Shown: positions 1-7,500 of the stretch, piece by piece
Numbering within the stretch: the first letter of the stretch is position 1
Layout: each line of letters opens with the position of its first letter
Assembly (NCBI GenBank): GCA_945877885.1
Contig: CAMCSI010000014.1
Span: 1 to 14,080, forward strand
Direction: 5' to 3'
Length of the DNA stretch: 14,080 nucleotides
DNA from: Chlamydia trachomatis
Lineage (GTDB): Bacteria; Chlamydiota; Chlamydiia; Chlamydiales; 2-12-FULL-49-11
Position numbers and translations under genes: made by a program
The notes under the pieces: model-generated
What the model was told of the DNA's origin: nothing
What the model saw: the letters and a program-made list of their open reading frames with translations, nothing else
The model's database searches: none

Positions 1-1566
1 GCGCTCTCTAAAAGGCGTTAATTTGTTCATAAGAATCTGATCATCAAGCACACATTCAATCCAAGCAGTCATTTTCTTTTCAAAAGAATCATTTGGCTCA
101 AGATGATCACTATAATATTTGCTTTCACGTGCAGCTTTGATCATATAAGAAATCAATCGATCCTTTTCAAAAACAGCTATCCATGTTTGAAAGAAAAAAT
201 ATCTCATACGTAGGCTCTCAAAATCGGGAAGAAAAGATAAATAGAGCTCAAACTCATCCACCATTTCAGCAAGTACATGAATTCTCATTCTTGCATCTAA
301 GGATCTTTTGGTATCGTGAGTGGATAAAGTATGCATGGTATTTGGAAAATGGGCAAACAAATGGACCATCCGCTGATGAAAGAGCTCATTGGAAATAGAA
401 AAAGAGGTTAAATCCCCGCCAACCTCATTTAAAGAAGTAAGTCTTAAATAGCGATAGTTAAAGGTATCTTCGTACCCTTTGGCAAACACAGCAGGAAGGA
501 TTTGTTGTAACTTTAACCATGTATCTCGATGCTCTGGTTTTAACACTTCTGTTTTAAAAAATGTTCCTTTTGTAAATCTTGCTGCCTCTTCAATAGCTTT
601 TCTATCCACCTCTTCAACCTTTTCATCCACATAGGTTCTATAAATTGGAAAATGAGCTAAAAAAAGAAGGAGCTCTTCCTTTTCCACCCCAAAATCTTTA
701 GAAAATCTATTCATTTCGCTAATTAAGTAATGATTTAAATAGGCAATTTTAATCTCTGCTAAATCTACTACTTCTTCTTTCACCTTTTCATACAACCGAT
801 TAATCTTGCTTTCATTTCTACCATCAACCATTACCTGATTGAGTAAATTCAAGACATCATAACCAACAGTGCCATCGCAGATAAATCCATCAGGAATTTT
901 TTCATTAGGAGTGAGAATTTTCTCTAAAGTCACATATAAATGAGGAAACTTATTATGGATCTTTTCTAAAAACTTTTTCGGAAATTTTAACCCATCAATA
1001 TGATCTACACGAAATCCACCAATCCATCCCTTTTTTACATAACTAAAAATTTTAGAAAAATAAAGTTCATAAAGATCCTCATTTTCCATCTTTAACCCTA
1101 CCATCTCACATATATCAAAAAAACGGCGATAGTTAATACTTTCATGAATATTTTTTACAAGACCTGGAAGAATAATAGATCCTCCCCCTGCCTTCCAATC
1201 TATATCAAAAAAAGAGCCGTATTTCGAGTTTTGTAAATTTTTTACCACATCATCCCACCAAGGATTTTCCCTATTTGCCGCCATATGATTTGGAACAATG
1301 TCCATCATATGGATAAGCCCATGACTTTTACAGCTTTTACAAAATTCTTCAAAAAGCTTTTCTCCACCTAGTTCTTTAGCAATATGTAAGGGGGATGTAA
1401 TCATATAAGCATTATGAGAGTTTTTAACAATTTCAAAATATGGGCTGGTATAAACCATTTCCACACCAAGTTCTGATAGATAGGGGAGCAAATCTATCGC
1501 TTCTTTGAAGCCAAGGGTGTCAGATAACTGAAGTCTATAGGAGGAAGTTGGAATTTTCTTTTTCAT
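1..1566 (-). CDS. treY: Maltooligosyl-trehalose synthase, C-terminus missing at window edge
   Basis: This GH13 enzyme isomerises the terminal alpha-1,4 bond of maltodextrins to an alpha,alpha-1,1 bond, giving maltooligosyl-trehalose in the cytosolic TreY/TreZ trehalose route. I translated the minus strand from the ATG at 1566 and found 522 uninterrupted codons to base 1. Seen: DIVPNHM with Asp89, YGSFFDIDW, GGFRVDHIDGL with the nucleophile Asp188, TLEKIL with the acid Glu215, AKGYEDT, and STHDTKRS with His417-Asp418. The 27-residue gap between nucleophile and acid equals that of Sulfolobus TreY (D228/E255). NEVGGD and THDTKR are hallmarks of TreY rather than of other GH13 enzymes. The C-terminal part (families run to roughly 700-950 aa) lies outside the window. 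GGGGAG sits only two bases before the ATG, closer than usual, but no better start is seen. No treZ is visible. Confidence 0.95.
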   Translation of the reverse strand, partial: MKKKIPTSSYRLQLSDTLGFKEAIDLLPYLSELGVEMVYTSPYFEIVKNSHNAYMITSPLHIAKELGGEKLFEEFCKSCKSHGLIHMMDIVPNHMAANRENPWWDDVVKNLQNSKYGSFFDIDWKAGGGSIILPGLVKNIHESINYRRFFDICEMVGLKMENEDLYELYFSKIFSYVKKGWIGGFRVDHIDGLKFPKKFLEKIHNKFPHLYVTLEKILTPNEKIPDGFICDGTVGYDVLNLLNQVMVDGRNESKINRLYEKVKEEVVDLAEIKIAYLNHYLISEMNRFSKDFGVEKEELLLFLAHFPIYRTYVDEKVEEVDRKAIEEAARFTKGTFFKTEVLKPEHRDTWLKLQQILPAVFAKGYEDTFNYRYLRLTSLNEVGGDLTSFSISNELFHQRMVHLFAHFPNTMHTLSTHDTKRSLDARMRIHVLAEMVDEFELYLSFLPDFESLRMRYFFFQTWIAVFEKDRLISYMIKAARESKYYSDHLEPNDSFEKKMTAWIECVLDDQILMNKLTPFRER

Positions 1567-1593
1567 AACTCCCCATTATAGTAATATTTTTTT
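1567..1593. promoter_or_regulatory. Very short divergent intergenic region with a minus-strand TATAAT
   Basis: Only 27 bases separate the start codons of treY and the exported transglutaminase-TPR gene. On the minus strand a perfect TATAAT (1580-1575) lies nine bases before the treY ATG, which would give a very short leader. No convincing -35 hexamer is seen 16-18 bases upstream of it, inside the other gene. For the plus gene no ribosome-binding site is visible, and its promoter would have to lie mostly inside treY. The -10 assignment is a guess from the motif only. Confidence 0.3.
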
Positions 1594-3123
1594 ATGAAGC
1601 GACTTTTTTTCCTCATTTTTTTTTCAGTTTTCTCTCTTCATGCTAAAAATGAAGAGATCGAAGCTTTATATAGCTTACAAGATCCTGAGTGTCTATCAAA
1701 GCTTTTTGCATTTTATCATCTGCATAAAGATAATGAATATGGCAAAAAAGCCCTATCAAATGCCTTTGCATTAATTGATAAGCATAGAGATAAACCGATT
1801 CAACTTCAAAATATTCCTCTTTTTCATAGGATGAACTTAGACACCTTTTTAGGAACCCTTACCAAACAGCCTGAAGAATCCCTGCCAAAGCTTTCAAAAG
1901 AGCAGATAGAGTTTATCACTCATATTTCCGATCATTTAAAACATCGAAAGTTAAAAGGTCATAGCGCCACATCTACAGAAGAGGTTTTAGCGCTACCTAC
2001 AGATGAAGTGGATTTATCCCGTGCGATTTTTCTTTCCCAGTATGGTAAAAATCAGATGGATGTGATTGAAAGTTATGAAGCAACCCTTGATCTATTTGCC
2101 CTTTCCATCCTCTCTCGTTTAGATAAAAATCCCACTGATGAACAGATCATCGAAAAAATCTCCTATTTTATCTTCTATGAAATGCTCTTTAGATTTCCGC
2201 CTCATTCTTTATGGATAAAAGATGTGGATGAATACACTTTTTTACCCTCCATTTTAGATAGTCATCATGGTGTTTGTTTGGGTGTTTCTATCCTTTATTT
2301 AAGTATTGCACAAAGGCTGGGCCTAAATCTTACCATCTGCACTCCCCCAGGTCACATCTATTTAAGCTACACTTCAAAAAATGGAGAAACGTTAAATATA
2401 GAGACCACAGCTCGCGGAATCCATGTACCCACGGAACAATACTTAAGCATTCAAACAAAATCGATAGAGCATAAAACGTTAAAGCAAGTAGTCGGTTTGC
2501 ACCATATAAACGGCGCCTCTGTATTTTGGCAGGCAAAAAACCATGATAGAGCGATCGAAGAATACCAAAAGGCATTAGCCTTTATCCCTGATGATCCCCT
2601 TACAGAATCATTTCTTGGATATAACTACCTGATGAAAGGGGATAAGAAAAAAGCTGATTTTTATCTAAAAAAGGTGAAAGGACAAAAAGTAGAAGGATCA
2701 ATTATGGCAAATAGTTTAATTGAAGACTACCTTAACGGCTATGTGGATGAAAAGGGATTAGAAGTGATCTATGATCATGTGAATGAAACAAGAGAATCCA
2801 TCTTTAGAAAGCAACGTGAACTTGAAGCTGTATTAAAAACCTACCCAAAATTTCGTGATGGAATTTTTCACTTAGCAGTCACCTGGCTACAACTTGGAAG
2901 AAAAAAAGAGGCCCTTGAAGTATTAAATCGATATCACGAAGTTGACTCCACCAACCCTATTGTTGAATACTATCTTACCCATCTAAACTTTGTTCGGCTA
3001 AAACCAGCAATTGCAAAAAGGCATTTTAGCGGCCTAAAATTCCTCCTTGAAAAGGAAAATCATCATCCCACCTGCCTTAAAGAGCTCACCTTAATGCTTA
3101 AAACCGCCTCCCTTCTCAATTAG
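1594..3123 (+). CDS. Exported transglutaminase-like (SirB1/Transglut_core2-type) protein with C-terminal TPR repeats
   Basis: A 509-aa protein of unknown specific function. Residues 1-17 (MKRLFFLIFFSVFSLHA) form a Sec signal peptide with likely cleavage after Ala17, so it should act outside the cytoplasm, probably in the periplasm. The middle (about 215-290) carries a transglutaminase-like papain fold: GVCLGVS with Cys228, PPGHIYLSY with His254, and NIETTARG with Glu270 where the third polar residue belongs. This is the pattern of the SirB1-like Transglut_core2 group. From about 305 to 345 and 425 to 470 there are TPR-like helical pairs (NHDRAIEEYQKALAFIPDDP; GRKKEALEVLNRY), suggesting protein binding. 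The residues for a thiol enzyme are present, but many family members have no proven activity, so protease, crosslinker or scaffold roles stay open. The start is the first in-frame ATG and has no visible Shine-Dalgarno site. Confidence 0.82.
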   Translation: MKRLFFLIFFSVFSLHAKNEEIEALYSLQDPECLSKLFAFYHLHKDNEYGKKALSNAFALIDKHRDKPIQLQNIPLFHRMNLDTFLGTLTKQPEESLPKLSKEQIEFITHISDHLKHRKLKGHSATSTEEVLALPTDEVDLSRAIFLSQYGKNQMDVIESYEATLDLFALSILSRLDKNPTDEQIIEKISYFIFYEMLFRFPPHSLWIKDVDEYTFLPSILDSHHGVCLGVSILYLSIAQRLGLNLTICTPPGHIYLSYTSKNGETLNIETTARGIHVPTEQYLSIQTKSIEHKTLKQVVGLHHINGASVFWQAKNHDRAIEEYQKALAFIPDDPLTESFLGYNYLMKGDKKKADFYLKKVKGQKVEGSIMANSLIEDYLNGYVDEKGLEVIYDHVNETRESIFRKQRELEAVLKTYPKFRDGIFHLAVTWLQLGRKKEALEVLNRYHEVDSTNPIVEYYLTHLNFVRLKPAIAKRHFSGLKFLLEKENHHPTCLKELTLMLKTASLLN

Positions 3124-3149
3124 ATCTTTGAGATTAAAAAATCGGAGGC
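3106..3149. repeat. Two-part inverted repeat at a convergent gene junction
   Basis: Outer arms GCCTCC (3106-3111) and GGAGGC (3144-3149) enclose inner arms TCTCAA (3114-3119) and TTGAGA (3128-3133) around an eight-base loop. The structure covers the stop of the plus gene and the end of the minus immunity pseudogene. Neither strand has a T run directly after the stem, so it is not a classical intrinsic terminator. It may slow transcription or be chance. Confidence 0.35.
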
Positions 3150-3483
3150 TTATTCATTCCTATGGTCTTTAAATCAATTATTTTATTTTTTGTCATTGTT
3201 TTTAGGTTGAACAAAGAACTTTCTGCTAGTACAGCACCTTCCCTTGTAAGATTTTCAAAACCTTTATCTAGGGCTAATGAATAAGCAACTTCTATATCTA
3301 GCCATATAGTTCTAAAATTTTTTTCCATAGGTCATCAACTGTTGTAAGTTGATTTAAATAACTTTCAAGATCATAAATTAAATCACTTATATACAAGCTT
3401 TTATTAAAGTATCTTGTGATTTTCAAATCAATCAATTCTAGGATATTCAAGTCTTTTTGCATGCTATCTTCTTGATTCGTCAT
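3134..3483 (-). pseudogene. Second Rhs-type immunity gene, broken by a one-base frameshift
   Basis: Two overlapping minus-strand frames together read as one immunity protein. The first (3483 to 3298) gives LELIDLKITRYFNKS and DLIYDLESYLNQLTTVDDLW, and the second (to 3134) gives NFRTIWLDIEVAYSLALDKG. At 3324-3318 the strand has seven A after TGG. An eighth A, or a -1 shift there, would join the frames as WKKNFRTIWLD. The joined product aligns with the N-terminal half of the immunity protein at 4061-4534: LIDLKI/LIKNKI, SDLIYDLE/FELICDLG, LTTVDDLWKKNF/LESVSEFLKDEF, LDIEVAYSLALDKG/NALEIIHGSIEDG. It lacks that protein's zinc-ribbon tail. The family is a common small alpha-helical orphan found behind Rhs toxins. 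Most likely it is a decayed immunity paralogue from an earlier toxin module. Recoding or a sequencing error at the A run are alternatives. Confidence 0.7.
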
Positions 3484-3520
3484 TGATTAATATCTCCATA
3501 AGAAATTGTTATTACCCGCC

Positions 3521-3603
3521 CTTGCCCCCTGTCTGAGTCTTGCCCCCTGCATTTTTCTTTGAACTCCTTGTTCATGTAAATGCGAAGTTAAGACAGGGGG
3601 CTA
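3521..3603. repeat. GCCCCCTG repeat cluster: direct and inverted copies at the end of the IS relic
   Basis: CTTGCCCCCTG occurs twice in direct orientation (3521-3531 and 3539-3549, 18-base period). GCCCCCTGTCT (3524-3534) is perfectly inverted as AGACAGGGGGC (3591-3601), 56 bases away. The block lies between the second immunity pseudogene and the transposase remains and is far more G/C-rich than its surroundings, so it is probably the end of an insertion sequence or a small inverted-repeat element. No matching copy was seen on the other side of the transposase remnant. Confidence 0.55.
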
Positions 3604-3614
3604 ACTTGGCAAAT

Positions 3615-4068
3615 TTATCGTTGCCTCAGAAGCAATGTAACGCCCTCCTTGCAAGCTTCTTCTATCAAATCCAGTATCAGGATACGCTGCTTTTCAGTGA
3701 TTAAAATTCCTCTTCGCTTCCCCAAATTTCGTGGACTTTTTTTTCAAAACTAACAAAGCTGCTGTTTCTGCTAAAGCCTTATCCTTGCGTCTTAATTCTT
3801 TCTGCAAAGTTTTAATTTCTGCCTTGAGCGCATTAGTCTCAGTTCTATCTTTACATGAGGTAGTTTTTGCAGATTTAAACTCTTGCTTCCATGCTTGCAA
3901 GTGATGGGGGAAAATACCCTTGCTTCGGCAGTAACTATTCATCTTTTCTTCACTCATTCCTCCTACCTCTAAAATAGCTTCAAATTTTTCTGATGAAGAC
4001 CAGTCATTTGGCCGTCTTTCGATGTGGTCATTAGTGGCGACATCTTTCATTTTTTCATTTTCATGCAT
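3615..4068 (-). pseudogene. IS3-family transposase OrfA with frameshifted start of OrfB
   Basis: OrfA is the helix-turn-helix DNA-binding subunit of IS3 transposases. The frame from the ATG at 4068 (or 4050) reads SSEKFEAILEVGGMSEEKMN, then a CRSKGIFPHHLQAWKQEF recognition-helix region, then the coiled coil KELRRKDKALAETAALLVLK. At 3744-3737 is a run of eight A followed by G, containing the -1 slippery motif A-AAA-AAG in the zero frame. Unslipped, the frame ends at about 3694. Shifted by -1 it reads VHEIWGSEEEF, the expected OrfA ending, then stops. One more shift at the four-T run (3706-3703) opens LITEKQRILILDLIEEACKE, an OrfB start, which dies by 3615. The ATG overlaps the stop of the immunity gene by eight bases. 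A functional transposase is not encoded. Confidence 0.75.
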
Positions 4069-4534
4069 TATCGATATGGGGATTATGAAAAGCGCAGTCA
4101 CATTTAGGGCATATCACCATTGCTTTCAATGAATCCGATTCCCAGGCGTCATTACATTTTGGACAAATTAGCCAATTAAAATCTCCTTCTATAGCGCTTT
4201 CTGAAATACTTAAATCTGATTGCCCTAGGTATTCTTCAAGAAGGGAAAAGGTCATTTTTTTTAATTTTGATATGGCATTATGCATATCGTCCCTATAGCT
4301 TCCTTTCCAGCGTGATATTGAGCCATCTTCGATACTACCATGGATTATTTCTAAGGCATTGACCTCTGCTTGAAACTCATCTTTCAAAAATTCAGAAACA
4401 GATTCTAGTTCGCTTAAAAGACCACCTAAATCGCAGATTAATTCGAACAAGTCTAATTTGTTTTTTTCAAACATTAAAATTTTATTTTTAATCAATATTA
4501 TTTGCTTTAACTCGTGTTCCGTTAATGATCTCAT
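4061..4534 (-). CDS. Probable immunity protein for the Rhs toxin, with C-terminal zinc ribbon
   Basis: A 157-aa protein with two parts. Residues 1 to about 110 are helical and charged and match the second, broken immunity gene of this window (LIKNKI, FELICDLGGLLSELESVSEF, ALEIIHGSIEDG). Residues 120-152 form a zinc ribbon with Cys124-Pro-Lys-Cys127 and Cys142-Pro-Lys-Cys145 and the recurring layout WES, then MVICPKC, then HNP. Its ATG shares one base with the Rhs stop codon (TAATG), so translation of toxin and antidote should be coupled. By position and family resemblance it neutralises the Rhs C-terminal tip by direct binding in the cytoplasm. That role is inferred, not proven. No signal peptide is seen. 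It is much more AT-rich than the Rhs core (row 4441-4500 has 9 G/C of 60), as is usual for exchangeable tip/immunity modules. Confidence 0.72.
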   Translation of the reverse strand: MRSLTEHELKQIILIKNKILMFEKNKLDLFELICDLGGLLSELESVSEFLKDEFQAEVNALEIIHGSIEDGSISRWKGSYRDDMHNAISKLKKMTFSLLEEYLGQSDLSISESAIEGDFNWLICPKCNDAWESDSLKAMVICPKCDCAFHNPHIDNA

Positions 4535-7500
4535 TAGTTTGATCTCCCATACATTACTGTTACTACTTTTCCATCTTCAGTGATGACCGAAATGTTATTT
4601 ACTGAATCATAGAATTGCATCCTTCCAGCAACTTTGTTTGGCACACTTGTCCCATACTGTATTGTTTCTTCGATAACTGATGGAGTAAATCCACGATTTT
4701 GCATCTGATCCAAAGCATGCCCTCCATAGGAACGGCCTTGAATAGTTGTGGGATTGTTTCTAATTTTTTGATATTTAGGGTTCTTAAGCTCGAATCCTTT
4801 ATTTCCAAAAAAACAATTGTTGCTTTTTATTTGCGCAAGGCTAAGTTTTGATATTTTAGCAACTTGTGTTGGAACTTTAGCTAGTCTATTGAATGCTATA
4901 GCCCCCTTAACAGCCCCATACCCCCCAGCAATCAAAGATCCAATCTCTAACCCTGTGGTTGTCGTTGAGCAAAAGGAATGATAGACAGCATCAGATTCGT
5001 CAATGGAAAGCATATCCATCACCCAGTTTCCCACTTTAGCCATTTGATTAGCTTGTGACTGCTCAACCGCTTCAATGATTTGAATACGCTCTTGAAGGCT
5101 GAGCTCTAGTTCTACTGCCCCCATGTAAGTTGCAGCAGTTTGTAGGTCATGGATAGAACCAAGCACAAAATTTACCACCCCGTGACTGACACCGTAGAAA
5201 GCACTCTTAATATCGCTCCCTATTTTACTTCGGTAGCTCTCTGCAGAATATGAAGTTCCGTTTTTACCGCAAATACAAACACAACCTTCTGGAGCGTTAT
5301 GCCATCCAGGGTGGCCATGCTGTGTACACCCACAATTTTCATCGAGCGCTGAATTCAACCCAAAAAAATCGACATATTTCATGGGGTTGTTGCGAGCGTA
5401 GGCATAGAGATTAGGTCCATCGATAGCCCCTGCGGGATCAGGACTAATCCATCTTCCTACTTCAGGGTCATAGTATCTGTAGCCGAAATACATCAGGCCG
5501 ACCTCTTTATCGACTCGCTTGCCCCGATATCTCCAAGGATTACCTGCTGAAGAGTCGGAAATAACACGGCCTCTTTGATTGATTATCACCTCTTCTCCGA
5601 AGGCAAAGTAACGATAGGTTTCTACAACCTTGCGTCTTTGTGGGTCGAGAAGACAAGTGATATTTCCCTGCAGATCATAAAGAGGAACATAGATTTCCTT
5701 CTTGATTTCGATCGCAATGCTTGGATATTCAGGATTATTAGGATTGCCTGGGATCTTGAGCTCAATGATAACACCTTTTTCATCCACTGAGCCGATCTCT
5801 GTATCTCCTAAATAGAAAAAACGCAATACCTTCGATTTCTTTCCATTAGATTCGATTCTTTTGGTCAGACGCTTGCCGCTAGGGTCGTAAGTGAATTTGG
5901 TGACATTCTGATCAGGGTCAAAGATAGAGACGATCTGATTTAGATGATTGCTCCGATAAGTCCATGTTCTGGTCCCAAGTGTTTTAGTAGCAAGATTGCC
6001 ATTTAGGTCAAAAGTATAGATAGCTCCTTCGGCCTCTACGAGTTGGTTAACGCCATCAACTTTATAAGCTGATCCATCTCTTTGGAGGCGGTTTCCGATC
6101 GAATCATAAGAGTACTTGTGCTCAACCTCTCCTTTCTCGAAGATCAGTTGAGATAAGGCATTGTAGTCATAGTCGATCGTATGCGTCTCATCATCTAGGA
6201 TAGTCTCTCGTTTTTTGATATTTTCAAGAGGATCGTATCCACCAACTGCCACTTTATCTTGAAAGAAATCGGTCGATATTTCAATTCTGCGACCGGCTGC
6301 ATCCCTAGTTTGATTTCTTCCTCCAAGATGCCCAGGTAGAATTTCCTCAAGAATATTACCCATGAGATCTCTTGAAACCACAAGGTAGCTATAGAGTTCC
6401 TTTTTGTCTTTGCTAAAGCGTTTAGCTCCTTTGACAAAAGGTCCTTCATAGAAATACTCGACAAGTGAGCCGTCCGGAAGTTGGAGTGTTTGAATTTTCC
6501 CCTCCCAATCGTAGGTACGCCCTACCTGATAAGATCCAAATTCATCTTTGATCTTTTCAGTAAGCGGCATGTCATGAGCATCGAAGCAATAGCTAATTGT
6601 GCAGCAGGAGTCTAAGTAGACTTCCGTGATGTTTTTATGATGGTCGTAAGAAAGCTTGGTGTCGATCTCATTTTTCCCTTCTTTATAAGAGATGAGGTCT
6701 AGATTACCTTCATTATTATACCGATAGGTAATCGGATCTTTAGCTTCATGGTTATATTTTGCTGTGATATCTCCATAAGAATTGTATTTATATCGTAAAG
6801 TGCGCTCTTCTCGAGTTCCTTTCCCTAAGATAAAAGATTCCACTTGGTCGGCCTGGTTGAGAGTCCATTTTGTTTCATAGGCATGAGAGGGTGAATTGGC
6901 GGAAAGAACAAGGGCTTTATGAGCAATTTGATTTCCTAAGCTGTCATAATAAGACTCAGAATCAGTTAGGATCTGCCCTGATTTATCTCTTTTAGTCAAT
7001 TTGATCAATCGGCCGTCTATATCAAAGATCTCTTCGGTCTGATTGCCGGTTGGATCAATCAGAGTACGTTTACATGTTCTTTGACCCCATTGGTTAATAA
7101 AAGTCTCATCATACTCGATAGTTGATGTATGCCCTGCAGCATTGATTGTTTGATAAAGGCGACCGAATCCATCGTATTCATATTTGAGTAAGATACTTTC
7201 TTTATTCTGAGGATAGCCGATCACTTGAGAAATTTGGCCTGCATCGTTGTAGACGTACCTTTTTTTGAGCAATATTTTGCCTGTTTGATCTTCGGTACGC
7301 TCTTCAATAACCCTGTCTAAAAGGTCGTATTCTTTGATGTCCAAGGTAAAGGTCTTGGCAGATTTCCACTTTTTGACTCCATGAGTTCTTCCAAGACTGT
7401 CATAGATGAACTCGACCTTCTGTTTGTCTTTATTCAAAGATGCTAAAGATCCAAAATGACTATAGGTGTAAGTTGTTTCCTTACCTCTTGCATCAATTTC

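Larger units (their letters stand above)
3521..4068 (-). mobile_element. Degenerate IS3-family insertion sequence relic
   Basis: The segment holds an IS3-type OrfA, a frameshifted beginning of OrfB, then a cluster of GCCCCCTG repeats that may be the element's end. The rest of OrfB, with the DDE catalytic residues, is absent, so the element cannot move by itself. It sits between two related immunity genes. Boundaries are approximate: the left limit is taken at the repeats and the right limit at the OrfA start overlapping the immunity stop codon. No target-site duplication was recognised. Confidence 0.6.

Noticed and set aside
183..398. 71-codon plus-strand frame at the left end
   Set aside because: It lies opposite the treY reading frame, which carries the conserved GH13 motifs through this region, so it is an antisense shadow.
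2330..2575. 81-codon minus-strand frame within the transglutaminase-TPR gene
   Set aside because: It is antisense to the catalytic Cys-His region of a well-supported gene and has no motif of its own.
3134..3483. Two independent small genes instead of one broken gene
   Set aside because: The two frames overlap exactly at an A7 run, and joining them gives one continuous match to the paralogous immunity protein.
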